In this document: piece after piece, positions 16,708 to 26,553 of the stretch
Position numbering within the stretch: the first letter of the stretch is position 1
Layout: the number at the start of each line of letters is the position of its first letter
Assembly: GCF_003751445.1 (NCBI RefSeq)
Contig: NZ_RJUU01000003.1
Coordinates: 1,116,001 to 1,180,000 of the forward strand
Direction of reading: 5' to 3'
DNA from: Streptomyces sp. 840.1
Lineage (GTDB): Bacteria; Actinomycetota; Actinomycetes; Streptomycetales; Streptomycetaceae
DNA length: 64,000 nucleotides
Made by a program: the position numbers and the translations under genes
Notes under the pieces: model-generated
What the model was told of the DNA's origin: nothing
The model's database searches: none
The model's input: only the letters and a program-made list of their open reading frames with translations

Positions 16708-17028
16708 TCACTCGTCGGCTGCACCACGTCGGTAGCGCCGGACCCTGCGGTATTCCAGGAGTTCACCGGCCCGATCGAGCTGCACCTCGTAGGAGGCGAG
16801 GAGGCTCGTGGTGTCGGGAATCCGTGGGACCTCCAGGACATCCACCACCACGCACCAGCCGTCGTCGGAACGCCGGACGGCGGACACACCCTCTGTGGGG
16901 TGGCCGATCAGCCTCTCCAGGCTCTGGCAGGCAGCGTTGGCCGCATGCTCCGGACCCCGCGCGGATTTCGCACGGCGGGCGGTCGCCGTCTTTGTGCTCC
17001 CGGCGGATTTGCGACGCTCTTCTGCCAT
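16708..17028 (-). CDS. gvpO: Gas vesicle protein GvpO
   Basis: A 106-residue protein. A basic N-terminus (ERRKSAGSTKTATARRAKSA) precedes the GvpO fold: SLERLIGHPTEGVSAVRRSD, GWCVVVDVLEVPRIPD, LASYEVQLDRAGELLEYRRV. It opens the gvp operon, 33 nt before gvpA. The reading frame starts at ATG 17028. No strong ribosome site is obvious just upstream. GvpO is required for vesicle formation in haloarchaea and may regulate expression. Confidence 0.88.
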   Translation of the reverse strand: MAEERRKSAGSTKTATARRAKSARGPEHAANAACQSLERLIGHPTEGVSAVRRSDDGWCVVVDVLEVPRIPDTTSLLASYEVQLDRAGELLEYRRVRRYRRGAADE

Positions 17029-17354
17029 ATGGCCAGTCTGGTCACTCCCGCCGACTACGCATCTTGAGCGACGCCATCGGAGCGGTCACGGCCCCGCGCG
17101 ACAGGGTGAGAACCCGGCCGCGCCCAGGCCCGGCGGGGCGCCCGCTCCGGGGCCCGGCACAGCGAGAAGGCACCCGCCCAGGTGAGTGGGCGGGTGCCCG
17201 CCGCTTCGCGCTGCCCGGTCACGCTCCGCGTTGTTCGACCGCGTACGCTTCACGCGGGTTCCGAACGCCGTACGACCCGCCGTGCCGCACCGCCGCCGGC
17301 CGCAGGCCGTCGAACAGGTGATCTCCCCCGCTTCCGGGTGGGGTAATGTTGATG
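17029..17354. other. Divergent region between gvpO and the riboswitch
   Basis: These 326 bases must contain the gvp operon promoter (minus) and the promoter of the riboswitch transcript (plus). Apart from the hairpin at 17169-17198, nothing gene-like is seen. TAATGT at 17344-17349 is a possible -10 for the riboswitch, but no good -35 partner is present. Confidence 0.4.
17169..17198. terminator. Strong hairpin in the gvpO/riboswitch intergenic region
   Basis: A perfect 11-bp stem (GGCACCCGCCC with GGGCGGGTGCC) has an 8-nt loop. It could end an unrecognised short transcript, insulate the two divergent promoters or be a protein-binding palindrome. Confidence 0.5.
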
Positions 17355-17470
17355 GCTGCGAAGGGGAGTAGCCCCGCAAACCGGTCGTCGACACACTGGA
17401 ACCTCCGGGTTCCCGGTGGCCGGGTCCGTGGATTTCCGCGGACGGGCGAGACCTTCGGTCAGGTATGACG
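17355..17470 (+). ncRNA. yybP-ykoY (manganese) riboswitch aptamer
   Basis: The leader carries both conserved loops of this class. The first is GGGGAGUAG (about 17363-17371) with the following GUCGUC and CUGGAACC segment. The second is AGACCUUCGGUCAGG (about 17449-17463), followed by UAUGACGC. These elements fold as the two coaxial legs whose loops dock to bind Mn2+. The downstream gene encodes a GDT1-type metal exporter, the standard partner. The aptamer should raise exporter expression when Mn2+ is high. Confidence 0.92.
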
Positions 17471-17490
17471 CACCCACGCCCCGTGGGTGC
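17470..17490 (+). promoter_or_regulatory. Hairpin abutting the riboswitch (possible expression platform)
   Basis: GCACCCAC and GTGGGTGC form an 8-bp stem with a 5-nt loop, directly after the aptamer and about 93 nt before the start codon. It may act as a terminator or alternative pairing element. No U-tract follows it. Confidence 0.5.
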
Positions 17491-17582
17491 CGCCGTCATG
17501 CCGGGCCGAGTGGTCCTCCGAAAAGCCCGAGTGGCACTTCGCGGAAGATCCGGGGCCCGGCTCTTACAGAAAGCCACCCGGA

Positions 17583-18167
17583 ATGCATCTCGACCCCCTG
17601 GCGATCCTCACCGCTTTCGGGCTGATCTTCCTCGCGGAGCTCCCCGACAAGACGATGTTCGCGTCGCTGGCCATGGGCACGCGCATGCGCCCGCTCTACG
17701 TCTGGTTCGGTACGTCGTCCGCGTTCATCGTCCATGTCGCCATCGCGGTCGGGGCGGGTGGCCTGCTCGGGCTGCTGCCCGACTGGATCGTCAAGCTCGT
17801 CTCGGCCCTGCTGTTCGCGTTCGGGGCGTTCATGCTCCTGCGGGCCGGCGGGGGCGACGACGAGGACGAGGACACCCCGAAGACCGTGACCGGTTTCTGG
17901 CCGGTGTACTCGACCGCGTTCATGGCGGTGTTCATCAGTGAGTGGGGCGACCTCACCCAGATCACCACGGCCAACCTGGCGGCGAGCAACGGCGCCTGGT
18001 CCACCGCGATCGGGTCCGCCGCGGCCCTGATGTCCGTATCCGCGCTGGCGCTGCTCGCCGGCCGGTTCATCGCCAAGCGCGTACCGCTCAAGACGGTCCA
18101 GCGCGTCGGTGGGCTGTGCATGCTGGGGCTGGCGATCTGGACGGTCATCGAGATCTTCACCGGCTGA
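17583..18167 (+). CDS. GDT1/UPF0016 (TMEM165) family manganese exporter
   Basis: A 194-residue membrane protein with about six hydrophobic helices. It carries the two inverted family signatures: FLAELPDKTMFASL (Glu19, E-x-x-D-K-T form) near the N-terminus and ISEWGDLTQITTANL in the second half, separated by an acidic loop (GGGDDEDEDTPK). Family members exchange Mn2+/Ca2+ for protons. The riboswitch immediately upstream points to Mn2+ efflux. I start at ATG 17583 because family N-termini begin MHLDPLAILTAFGLIFLAEL. Ribosome-site complementarity is weak. Confidence 0.9.
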   Translation: MHLDPLAILTAFGLIFLAELPDKTMFASLAMGTRMRPLYVWFGTSSAFIVHVAIAVGAGGLLGLLPDWIVKLVSALLFAFGAFMLLRAGGGDDEDEDTPKTVTGFWPVYSTAFMAVFISEWGDLTQITTANLAASNGAWSTAIGSAAALMSVSALALLAGRFIAKRVPLKTVQRVGGLCMLGLAIWTVIEIFTG

Positions 18168-18189
18168 CCCGGCCGCGACAGGACCATCA

Positions 18190-18227
18190 CCGGTGGGGGC
18201 TCCGCGCGTGCGCGGGGCCCCCACCGG
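18190..18227. terminator. Bidirectional terminator hairpin
   Basis: CCGGTGGGGGC-U-CCGCGC pairs with GCGCGG-G-GCCCCCACCGG, about 18 pairs including one G-U. It lies between the convergent exporter and ogt genes. Confidence 0.8.
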
Positions 18228-18229
18228 AT

Positions 18230-18757
18230 TCAGAAGAGCGAAGGGGCGGCGTCCTGCGTGCCGTTCTCGAAGGCCAGCAGCCGCTGTTTGCGGTCGAGTC
18301 CGCCGCCGTAGCCGGTGAGGCTCCCCGACGCCCCGATGACCCGGTGGCAGGGCACGATGATGCCGACCGGGTTCTTGCCGTTGGCCAGCCCCACCGCACG
18401 TGAGGCGCCGGGCTTGCCGAGGTTCTCGGCCAGTTCGCCGTACGAACGTGTCTCGCCGTACGGAATCCGCTGGAGCTCCGCCCAGACGCTGCGCTGGAAC
18501 GGGGTGCCGTAGAGGTTCAGCGGGAGGTCGAACTCCCGGCGCTCACCGGCGAAGTAGGCGTCCAGCTGCCGGATCGTCTCGGCGAACGGGCCGGGGTCGG
18601 GCGTACCGAAGGTCTCCTCGGGCGGGCGGTGGCGCTGAGCGGTCATGTAGAGGCCGGCGAGGACTCCGTCGGTGGCGACGAGGGTGAGCAGGCCGTAGGG
18701 GCTGTCGATCACGGTGTGCCGCCGGGTGGCGGCGATGGTGGCGCGTGCTGTGGTCAC
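18230..18757 (-). CDS. ogt: Methylated-DNA--protein-cysteine S-methyltransferase
   Basis: This 175-residue suicide enzyme removes alkyl groups from O6-alkylguanine. The C-terminal domain carries NLYGTPFQRSVWAELQRIPY, the turn GASRAVGLANGKNP and the active-site IVPCHRVIG with the acceptor Cys. The end GGGLDRKQRLLAFE is also diagnostic. The N-terminal ~75 residues form the usual variable alpha/beta domain. Its GTG overlaps the upstream Ada-AlkA stop (GTGA), so the two repair genes form an operon. Confidence 0.92.
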   Translation of the reverse strand: MTTARATIAATRRHTVIDSPYGLLTLVATDGVLAGLYMTAQRHRPPEETFGTPDPGPFAETIRQLDAYFAGERREFDLPLNLYGTPFQRSVWAELQRIPYGETRSYGELAENLGKPGASRAVGLANGKNPVGIIVPCHRVIGASGSLTGYGGGLDRKQRLLAFENGTQDAAPSLF

Positions 18758-20241
18758 GATGGGCTTCCCTGTGCCGGAAGGTGGTTGATGGGGTGGTCGT
18801 CGACGGTCCACAGGTACTGGACCGCGTAGGCCCGCCAGGGCCGCCAGGCCGCCGCGCGGGCGGTGAGGGCGGCCGGTGTCGAGGGCAGGCCGAGCGCCTG
18901 GGCGGAGCGCCGGATGCCGAGGTCGGTCGGCAGGAAGGCGTCCGGATCGCCGAGCGCCCGCATGGCGATGACCTCGACCGTCCAGGGCCCGAAACCGGGC
19001 AGGGCGCCCAGTTCGGCCCGCACCTTGTCCCAGTCGGTGTCGGTGCCGAGCCGCAACGAACCGTCCGCCAAGGCCCCGACGAGGGTGGTGAGCGTCCGGC
19101 GGCGGCTGCGCGGCAGGGCCAGCTGCCCGGGGTCGAGTCCGGCGAGCGCCGCGGGGGCCGGGAACAGGTGGGTGAGACCGCCCTCCTGGTCGTCGACCGG
19201 CATGCCGTGCGCGGTGACCAGCCGGGCCGCGTGGGTGCGGGCCGCGGCGGTCGACACCTGCTGGCCGAGCACGGCCCGGACGGCGAACTCCGCGCCGTCG
19301 ACCGTTCTCGGCACCCGCCGCCCCGGCGCCGCGCCGACCAGCGGGGCGAGCAGCGGGTCGGCGCGCAGTTGTTCGTCGACCGCGACCGGGTCGGCGTCGA
19401 GGTCGAGCAGCCAGCGGCAGCGGCTGATGGCCCGGGTGAGGTCGCGCGGGTCGGTGAGCGAGAGCCGGCAGGCGATGTGGTCGGGGTGCGGGGTGAGGGC
19501 GACGATGCCGTGGCCGTGGGGCAGGTCGAGCGTGCGGCGGTAGGCGCCGTCGCGCCACTCCTCCACGCCCGGGACGGCCGTCGCGGCGAGGTGTCCGAAG
19601 AGGTTGCTGGGGTTGAGCGGTGCGCGGTAGGGCAGTCGCAGCGCTATCACGCCGGGCGTGGCCGGGGGTCTCACCGGCCGGTTGGCACGGCTGCGCAGCT
19701 CGCCCGGGGCGAGGGCGAAGACTTCGCGGACGGTGTCGTTGAAGGTGCGGATCGAGGAGAACCCTGCCGCGAACGCCACCTCGGCCATGGGCAGCCCGGT
19801 GGTCTCGATGAGCACCCTCGCGGTCTGTGCCCGCTGCGCCCTGGCCAGGGCCAGCGGCCCCGCTCCCAGCTCCGCGAGCAGCTGCCGCTCGATCTGGCGG
19901 GCCGAGTACCCGAGCCGGGTGGCCAGTCCGGTCACCCCCTCCCGGTCGACGACCCCGTCCCGGATGAGCCGCATCGCACGGGCGACCGAGTCGGCGCGGG
20001 CGTTCCATTCGGGCGACCCCGGGCTGGTGTCCGGCCGGCACCGCTTGCAGGCTCGGAACCCGGCCTGCTGGCAGGCGGCCGAGCTCGGGTAGAAGGTCAT
20101 GTTCTCGACCTTGGGCGGCACGACGGGACAGCTCGGCCGGCAGTAGATCCTGGTGGTCAGGACCGCCGTGAAGAACCAGCCGTCGAAGCGGGAGTCCTTG
20201 GACCGGACGGCCCGCACGCAGCGCTCGGTGTCGGTGTGCAT
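18754..20241 (-). CDS. Ada-type regulator fused to 3-methyladenine DNA glycosylase (AlkA)
   Basis: A 495-residue bifunctional alkylation-response protein. Residues 1-80 are the Ada zinc domain with all four Cys ligands (Cys34, Cys38, Cys65, Cys68). An AraC-type HTH spans ~85-185 (AFAAGFSSIRTFNDTVREVF). An AlkA N-terminal domain spans ~200-310, and a HhH-GPD glycosylase domain ~320-480 includes ALPGFGPWTVEVIAMRALGD and the catalytic Asp in FLPTDLGI. It should sense methylphosphotriesters, activate transcription and excise alkylated purines. It is followed by ogt with a 4-nt overlap. Confidence 0.92.
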   Translation of the reverse strand: MHTDTERCVRAVRSKDSRFDGWFFTAVLTTRIYCRPSCPVVPPKVENMTFYPSSAACQQAGFRACKRCRPDTSPGSPEWNARADSVARAMRLIRDGVVDREGVTGLATRLGYSARQIERQLLAELGAGPLALARAQRAQTARVLIETTGLPMAEVAFAAGFSSIRTFNDTVREVFALAPGELRSRANRPVRPPATPGVIALRLPYRAPLNPSNLFGHLAATAVPGVEEWRDGAYRRTLDLPHGHGIVALTPHPDHIACRLSLTDPRDLTRAISRCRWLLDLDADPVAVDEQLRADPLLAPLVGAAPGRRVPRTVDGAEFAVRAVLGQQVSTAAARTHAARLVTAHGMPVDDQEGGLTHLFPAPAALAGLDPGQLALPRSRRRTLTTLVGALADGSLRLGTDTDWDKVRAELGALPGFGPWTVEVIAMRALGDPDAFLPTDLGIRRSAQALGLPSTPAALTARAAAWRPWRAYAVQYLWTVDDHPINHLPAQGSPS

Positions 20242-20426
20242 GGTTCAAGGATGGGGCACCGGGGCGGGCGGAGCTGGCGGGAATCCGACATCAGCCTCGA
20301 GCTGCCTGCACCGCCCCGCGCCGCCCTGCCCCGCCGCCGCGCGCCTTCCTCCCCTCGCCCCGTTGCGTACTTCGCACGAGAATGGAACGGGGCGACCGCG
20401 GTGAGCGACGAGAAGGAGGCCCGAAG

Positions 20427-20735
20427 ATGACGGACGCACAGGCGGCACCGCTCTGCTCCCACCTGGACCAGGTGCGGCGAGTCGCCCCGGACAGTGCCGA
20501 CTCCTGCACGGAGTGTGTCGCCAAGGGCGACACCTGGGTTCATCTGCGCGTGTGCCCCACCTGCGGGCACGTCGGCTGCTGCGACTCCTCCCGCAACAAG
20601 CACGCCACCGCCCACCACTCCGCCACCGGGCACCCGCTCATCCGCTCCTACGAGCCGGGCGAGACCTGGTGGTGGTGTTACGAGGACGAGCTGACCTTCG
20701 ACGTCGAGGGAGCCGGACCGGCCCGGACCGCCTGA
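20427..20735 (+). CDS. UBP-type zinc finger protein
   Basis: A 102-residue protein made almost entirely of a ZnF-UBP module: CSHLDQVRRVAPDSADSC, CTECVAKGDTWVHLRVCPTC, GHVGCCDSSRNKHATAHHSA and GHPLIRSYEPGETWWWCYED. The Cys/His spacing is that of the ubiquitin C-terminal-binding fold, although bacteria of this type lack ubiquitin and the ligand is unknown. AGGAGG precedes the ATG by about 7 nt. It is a stand-alone gene facing the nitrate reductase gene. Confidence 0.85.
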   Translation: MTDAQAAPLCSHLDQVRRVAPDSADSCTECVAKGDTWVHLRVCPTCGHVGCCDSSRNKHATAHHSATGHPLIRSYEPGETWWWCYEDELTFDVEGAGPARTA

Positions 20736-20757
20736 GGGCGGGCGGCGGGAGGGCCGC

Positions 20758-23700
20758 TCAGTAGACGTCGCGGACGTAGCGCTTGTCGGCGGCGAGCTGC
20801 TTGACGTACAGGGCAGCCGCGTCGTCGTCGAGGCCGCCGTGGGCGACGGCGATGTCACGCAGCGCCCGGTCGACGTCCTTGGCCATACGCGCGGCGTCGC
20901 CGCAGACGTGGAAGTGGGCGCCGTCCCGGAGCCAGGACCAGAGCCGGGCGCCGTGCTCCCGCATCCGGTCCTGGACGTAGACCTTGGCGCGCTGGTCGCG
21001 CGAGAAGGCGGTGTCCAGGCGGGTGAGAGTGCCGTCGGCGAGGTACTCCGTCAGCTCCTGCTCGTAGTAGAAGTCGGTGGCCCGGCGCTGTTCTCCGAAG
21101 AAGAGCCAGTTGGGGCCGCGGTGGCGGCGGGCCCGGCGCTCCTGCAGGAAGCCGATGAACGGGGCGACGCCGGTCCCCGGGCCGACCATCACCAGCGGTG
21201 TGTCGGGGTCCGCCGGTGGCCGGAAGTGCGGGGCGCGCCGCACGGTGACGGATACCGGGGCGTCGGGGGCCGCGTCCGCGAGGAAGGGCGAGCACACCCC
21301 GCCCCGGGGGCGGCCGCGCGGGTTCTCGTACCGGACGACGGAGACGGTCAGGGACACCTGGTGGGGGTCGGTGAGCGGGCTGGACGATATCGAGTACAGG
21401 CGGGGCTGCAGCCGTTTGAGGGTGCCGGCCCATTCCTGCGGTGAGGCGCGGACGGGGTACTCGGCCAGGACGTCCACGGCCTGGCGGCCCCAGGACCAGC
21501 GGGCGAGTTCGCCCTTGTTGTCGGGGCGCAGCATCTTCTTCAGGACCCGGTCGCCGGTGCGTTCGGTGATGAACCCGAGCAGCGCGGGGGTGAGCGCGGT
21601 GATGTCGAGATGGCGGTGCAGCGCGTCGGCCAGCCGGATCCCGGCGAACCCAGCGACATCGACGGGGGCGTCGACGTCGAGACCGGTGACGGCCATCCAT
21701 TCCGTCACCAGGCCGGTGCTGTTGACGGGGTGCACGGCGAGCGCGTCCCCGGCCTCGTAGGCGAGGGGGCCGTCGGCGCCTCGGGTGTCGAAGGTGAACC
21801 GGCGGACCTCCTTGCCCGCGCCGGGGAGGCTGAGGAGCCGGTTCCCGACCAGCCGGGCCGCGACGGGAAGCGGCTTGGCGCCGCGCGCGGGCGCGGCGGC
21901 TGGTGCGGTGACGGGTACGGGCACGGGGGCCGGAGCGGGGGCCGCAGTCGCGGGCGCCGGTGGCGCGGTGAGGCCGGTGAGGACCTGGTCCAGCCAGCTC
22001 AGCGCGGAGGGCTCGTAGTCGGGTTCGCAGTCGGTGCGCGGGGCCAGCCGGACCGCGCCCAGCTCGTCCAGGCGCTGGTCGAGGCGTCGCCCGTGGCCGC
22101 AGAAGTCGTCGTACGAGGAGTCTCCGAGGGCCAGGACCGCGTACCGCCTGCCGTCCAGGGGCGGGGTGTCGGCGGCGGTCAGGGCCTCCCAGAACCCGGA
22201 CCCGTTGTCGGGCGCGTCGCCGTCACCGAAGGTGCTGGTGATCAGCAGGAGGTCGGCGGCGGCCGGGAGGGCCCTCGGGTCGGCGTCAGCCATGCCGACG
22301 AGCCGGGCGCGGTGCCCGGTCGCGGTCAGCCGGTCGGTGGCGGCCGTGGCGAACTCCTCGGCGTTGCCGGTCTGCGAGGCCCACAGCACGACCACCTCGC
22401 GGCCACCGGAGGGGTCAGCCGGCGCAGGTTCGTCCGAGGGCTGCGGGGCGCGTGAGTACATCCCGGCGAGGACACCGTTCACCCACCGCGCGTGGTCCCC
22501 ATTGAACGGCGCACCGGCCGGCAGCACCGGAACGCCCGGGGCGCCCGACGGAAGGTCGGCGAGGAATCCGACCAGGTACTGGCGTTCGTGCTCCGCGAGG
22601 ACCGGCGACGGTGTGTCCTCCAGCCCGAACACGGCCCCGGCACTTGCGCCCGCACCCGCGACGGGCCCCGGGACGGCCGGCAGCGGCCGCCCGGGTTCGG
22701 TGACGGGGGCGGCGCCCGGCGCCGGAGCGAGGCCGGGCGCGGCGGCGGCCTTCGCGAGCGTCACCGCGCACATCTTGAACTCCGGCTGGAAGGAGACCGG
22801 GTCCACCGCGTCGCTGGTCACGGCGTTGACGCAGCGGTACTCACCGAACAGGTCGTTCCAGTGGAAGGGCGCGAAGCAGCAGCCCGGCCGCACCCGGTCC
22901 GTGACGACGGCCGGGAGTACGGCCCGGCCCCGCCGGGAGGCGACCTCGACCGAGTCCCCCGCGACGATCCCGAGCCGTCCCGCGTCCTCGGGGTGCAGCT
23001 CGACGAACGGCGCCGGGTCGAGCCGGTTGAGCTGGGCGACCTTCCCGGTCTTGGTGAGGGTGTGCCACTGGTGCTGAAGGCGGCCGGTGTTGAGAACGAA
23101 CGGGTAGTCGTCGTCCGGCATCTCGGCGGCCGGGACGTGCGGACGCGCGAAGAAGACGGCCCGCCCGCTCGCGGTCGGGAACACCGGGCCGCCGTCCTGT
23201 CCGAGGTAGCGGATCGGGTTGCGGTCGGGGCCGTCGGCCGTCGGGGCGGGCCACTGCACGGGCGTGGCCCGCAGCCGCTCGTAGCTGACCCCGCGCAGGT
23301 CGTAGCCGGTGCGTGGGTTCGCGGCGCGCTTGATCTCCTCGAAGACCTCCTCGGCGCTGCGGTAGCCGAAGGCGTCGGCGTAGCCCATCTCGCAGGCGAT
23401 CCGCGCGATGATCCGCCAGTCGGCGAGGGCCTCACCGGGCGGGTCGACGGCCGGGCGGGCGAGGGTGAGGTTGCGCTCGCTGTTGATCATGACGCCCTCG
23501 CTCTCGCTCCACAGCGCGCCGGGCAGGACGACATCGGCGTAGGCGTTGGTCTCGGTCTCCGCGAACACGTCCTGGGTGATGACGAGTTCGGCCGCCTCCA
23601 GGGCCTCGATGACGGTCCGGCGGTTGGCGACCGAGGCGACGGGGTTGGTGCAGATGATCCAGCAGGCCTTGATCTCGCCCGCCGCCATCCGCCGGAACAT

Positions 23701-24894
23701 GTCGACGGTGCCCTCGCCCGATCCGTCCTTGCGCACGGTGCCGGGTGCCAGGCCCCAGAGTTCGTCGGCGAAGGCGCGGTCCTCGTCCACGAGGACCGAG
23801 CGCTGTCCCGGCAGGCCGGGTCCCATGTAGCCCATCTCGCGGCCGCCCATGGCGTTGGGCTGGCCGGTGAGCGAGAACGGTCCGCTGCCCGGCCGGCAGA
23901 TCGCCCCGGTGGCCAGATGCAGGTTGATCAGCGCGTTGGTGTTCCAGGTGCCGTGCGTGGACTGGTTCAGCCCCATCGTCCAGCAGCTCATCCACTCCCC
24001 CGCGCCGCCGATCCACTGGGCCGCCTGCCGGATGTCGGCCTCGGGGATGCCGGTGATCTCCGCGACGGCGGCGGGGTGGTAGTCCGCCAGGAACTCCGGC
24101 ATGTCCTCCCAGCCCTCGGTGCGCTCGGCGATGAACGCGGCGTCCGTGTGCCCGTTCTCGTGGAGGAGGTGCAGCAGGCCGTTCAGGAGGGCGAGGTCGG
24201 TGCCGGGTCGGATCCGGAGGAAGAGGCCCGCCTTGTCGGCGGTGGCGGTGCGGCGCGGGTCGACGACGATCAGCCGGGCGCCCGCCTTCACCCGCTCCAT
24301 CATGCGCAGGAAGAGGATCGGGTGGCAGTCGGCCATGTTGGAGCCGATGACGAGGAAGGTGTCGGCGTGCTCGAAGTCCTGGTACGAGCCGGGCGGGCCG
24401 TCGGCGCCGAGGGAGAGCTTGTAGCCGCTGCCCGCACTGGCCATGCACAGGCGGGAGTTGGACTCGATCCGGTTGGTGCGGACGAAGCCCTTGGCGAGTT
24501 TGTTGGCGAGGTACTGGGCCTCCAGGCTCATCTGCCCGGACACGTAGAAGGCGACGGCGTCCGGCCCGTGTTCGTCGATGACCGCCCGCAGCCGCCGGGC
24601 CGTTTCGGTGATCGCCCCGTCCACGCCGGCCGGTACGGGCTCGGCGCCCCGCTCGGGCCGGACCAGCGCGGTGGTCAGCCGTCCGGGGGCGGCGAGCATG
24701 TCGGCGGTCGTCGCGCCCTTGGTGCACAGCCGGCCGGAGTTGGCGGGGTGGGCCCTGTCGCCGGTTGCCTTGAGGACCTTGCGGCGGCCGTCGGGGCCTG
24801 AGCCGATGTCGAGCACCATTCCGCAGCCCACCCCGCAGTAGGAGCAGACCGTCCGTACCGTGGTGACGGCGGCCGACGAGCTCTCTGGGGGCAC
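20758..24894 (-). CDS. Assimilatory nitrate reductase fused to CysJ-like flavoreductase
   Basis: A 1378-residue fusion expected to reduce nitrate to nitrite using NAD(P)H without a separate reductase. The N-terminus has a 4Fe-4S motif (Cys17, Cys20, Cys24, Cys57: CSYCGVGC...LCTKG) and a bis-MGD molybdopterin oxidoreductase core ([40 protein letters not shown]). A MopB-binding domain ends near ~700. A Pro/Ala linker leads to a flavodoxin domain ([14 protein letters not shown], ~825-960). A second linker leads to an FNR-type FAD/NADPH module ([27 protein letters not shown]-terminal YVRDVY). The GTG follows GGAAGG. No nitrite reductase or nitrate transporter is next to it. Confidence 0.9.
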   Translation of the reverse strand: MPPESSSAAVTTVRTVCSYCGVGCGMVLDIGSGPDGRRKVLKATGDRAHPANSGRLCTKGATTADMLAAPGRLTTALVRPERGAEPVPAGVDGAITETARRLRAVIDEHGPDAVAFYVSGQMSLEAQYLANKLAKGFVRTNRIESNSRLCMASAGSGYKLSLGADGPPGSYQDFEHADTFLVIGSNMADCHPILFLRMMERVKAGARLIVVDPRRTATADKAGLFLRIRPGTDLALLNGLLHLLHENGHTDAAFIAERTEGWEDMPEFLADYHPAAVAEITGIPEADIRQAAQWIGGAGEWMSCWTMGLNQSTHGTWNTNALINLHLATGAICRPGSGPFSLTGQPNAMGGREMGYMGPGLPGQRSVLVDEDRAFADELWGLAPGTVRKDGSGEGTVDMFRRMAAGEIKACWIICTNPVASVANRRTVIEALEAAELVITQDVFAETETNAYADVVLPGALWSESEGVMINSERNLTLARPAVDPPGEALADWRIIARIACEMGYADAFGYRSAEEVFEEIKRAANPRTGYDLRGVSYERLRATPVQWPAPTADGPDRNPIRYLGQDGGPVFPTASGRAVFFARPHVPAAEMPDDDYPFVLNTGRLQHQWHTLTKTGKVAQLNRLDPAPFVELHPEDAGRLGIVAGDSVEVASRRGRAVLPAVVTDRVRPGCCFAPFHWNDLFGEYRCVNAVTSDAVDPVSFQPEFKMCAVTLAKAAAAPGLAPAPGAAPVTEPGRPLPAVPGPVAGAGASAGAVFGLEDTPSPVLAEHERQYLVGFLADLPSGAPGVPVLPAGAPFNGDHARWVNGVLAGMYSRAPQPSDEPAPADPSGGREVVVLWASQTGNAEEFATAATDRLTATGHRARLVGMADADPRALPAAADLLLITSTFGDGDAPDNGSGFWEALTAADTPPLDGRRYAVLALGDSSYDDFCGHGRRLDQRLDELGAVRLAPRTDCEPDYEPSALSWLDQVLTGLTAPPAPATAAPAPAPVPVPVTAPAAAPARGAKPLPVAARLVGNRLLSLPGAGKEVRRFTFDTRGADGPLAYEAGDALAVHPVNSTGLVTEWMAVTGLDVDAPVDVAGFAGIRLADALHRHLDITALTPALLGFITERTGDRVLKKMLRPDNKGELARWSWGRQAVDVLAEYPVRASPQEWAGTLKRLQPRLYSISSSPLTDPHQVSLTVSVVRYENPRGRPRGGVCSPFLADAAPDAPVSVTVRRAPHFRPPADPDTPLVMVGPGTGVAPFIGFLQERRARRHRGPNWLFFGEQRRATDFYYEQELTEYLADGTLTRLDTAFSRDQRAKVYVQDRMREHGARLWSWLRDGAHFHVCGDAARMAKDVDRALRDIAVAHGGLDDDAAALYVKQLAADKRYVRDVY

Positions 24895-25048
24895 CGGGGG
24901 ACCTTCCGTGGATCGGATCGTGGTGGTCCCGATAGTACGAACAGCCCATTACGCCGGTGTGACCCGGGCGGATCATGGGCGGTAACGCGCGCCGCACATC
25001 CGCCGGCCCGGTGCTGTGAGACGAGAAGGACGTCCTCGGCCCGACGGT

Positions 25049-26467
25049 TCAGGCGCGGGAGCGCAGCCGGCGCCACACCGCCTTCGCCGCGTGGTGTCCG
25101 GACATGCCGTGCACACCGGGTCCGGGCGGGGTCGCGGAGGAGCAGATGAAGACCGCAGGATGCGCTGTCGCGTACGGCACCCGGGCGAGCTTGGGACGGA
25201 TCACGGTCTGCAGTCCCGCGAAGGCGCCGCAGGCGATGTCCCCGTCCACGTAGTTCGCGTTGCGTGCGGCGATCCGGGGCGGTCCCGCCACACAGCGGGC
25301 GAGCACCAGATCACGGAACCCGGGCGCGAAGCGCTCCAGTTGGCGTTCGATGACCTCGGTGGCGTCGCCCTCCCAGCCGGCCGGGACGTGCCCGTACACC
25401 CAGAACACCTGCTTGCCCTCGGGGGCGCGGGACGGGTCGACGAGGCTGGGCTGGGCGGTGATCAGGAACGGCACGCTCGGGTCGCGGCCGCCGACCGCCG
25501 CGCGCAGGGCGGAGTCGATCTCGCCGGCCGTGGGGCCGATGTGTACCGTACCCGCCCGGCGGGCCTCCTCGGCAGTCCAGGGGACGGGCCCCGACAGGGC
25601 GTAGTCGATCTTGAAGCAGGAGGCGCCGTAGCGGTAGCCCCGGTAGGCGTTGCCCAGACCGGCGATCCGGGCCAGCGCGGTCGGCGAGGTGTCGAAGATG
25701 TAGGCGCGGGCGGGCGGGAGCTCGTCCAGGCGCTTGACCTCCGTACCGGTGTGGATGACGCCGCTCTGTTCCCGCAGGTACGAGGCGAGGGCGTCGGAGA
25801 TGGCCTGGGAGCCGCCGCGCGGCACCGGCCAGCCCTTCTCGTGCGCGGCCAGCGCGAAGAGCAGGGCGATTCCGCCGGTGGCGATGCCGCTGGTGGGGGC
25901 TATGGCGTGGGCGCCCAGTCCGGCGAAGAGACCGCGCGCCTTCTCGCCGCCGAAGCGGCGGGACAGCAGCGTGGCGGGCTGGATGGCGTCGAGGCCGAAG
26001 CGCACCCAGCGGTACGGGTCGCGCGGCAGCCCGTCCCACGGGGTGCGCAGGAAGTCCTCGGCGAGGCTGTCCCAGTGGCCGATGAACGGGGCGACGAGCC
26101 TGCGGTAGGCCCCCGCGTCACGCGGCCCGAGCGACATGGCGCTCTCCCCCACCGATGAGGCCAGCACGGCGGCGGACCCGTCCGGGAAGGGGTGGGCCAG
26201 GGCCAGCCGGGGCTGGATCCACTCCAGACCGTGCCGGGCGAGCGGCATCGCGTCGAAGGCGGGCGAGCCGATGCCCAGCGGGTGGACCGCCGAGCAGGGG
26301 TCGTGCCGGAAGCCGGGGAGGGTGAGCTCCTCGGTACGGGCTCCGCCGCCGACGGTCCGCCCGGCTTCGAAGACCTCCACGGTATGGCCTCGGCGAGCCA
26401 GTTCGGCCGCGGCGGTCAGCCCGTTGGGGCCTGCCCCCACGACGACTGCGTCAAGCATCGACGGCAC
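25049..26467 (-). CDS. FAD-dependent phytoene-desaturase-like oxidoreductase
   Basis: A 472-residue flavoprotein. The dinucleotide-binding motif [20 protein letters not shown] lies at ~8-27, followed by [20 protein letters not shown]. The C-terminal FAD-binding block is [20 protein letters not shown]. This family is annotated as NAD(P)/FAD-dependent or carotenoid-type dehydrogenases, but no carotenoid genes lie nearby and the substrate is unknown. The GTG start has AAAGGAG at 7 nt. An ATG three codons in is less well placed. Confidence 0.82.
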   Translation of the reverse strand: MPSMLDAVVVGAGPNGLTAAAELARRGHTVEVFEAGRTVGGGARTEELTLPGFRHDPCSAVHPLGIGSPAFDAMPLARHGLEWIQPRLALAHPFPDGSAAVLASSVGESAMSLGPRDAGAYRRLVAPFIGHWDSLAEDFLRTPWDGLPRDPYRWVRFGLDAIQPATLLSRRFGGEKARGLFAGLGAHAIAPTSGIATGGIALLFALAAHEKGWPVPRGGSQAISDALASYLREQSGVIHTGTEVKRLDELPPARAYIFDTSPTALARIAGLGNAYRGYRYGASCFKIDYALSGPVPWTAEEARRAGTVHIGPTAGEIDSALRAAVGGRDPSVPFLITAQPSLVDPSRAPEGKQVFWVYGHVPAGWEGDATEVIERQLERFAPGFRDLVLARCVAGPPRIAARNANYVDGDIACGAFAGLQTVIRPKLARVPYATAHPAVFICSSATPPGPGVHGMSGHHAAKAVWRRLRSRA

Positions 26468-26553
26468 CTTCGGACTCCTTTGTCAGCCGACGGTCGGAGC
26501 CCCAGGATATTCACAGGCGCCGGCGGCCCGGGTGCGGGTAGGGTTCCCGCTCG

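Noticed and set aside
22492..24801. A long plus-strand frame opposite the nitrate reductase gene
   Set aside because: It is an antisense artefact of codon-3 GC bias; no motif or ribosome site.
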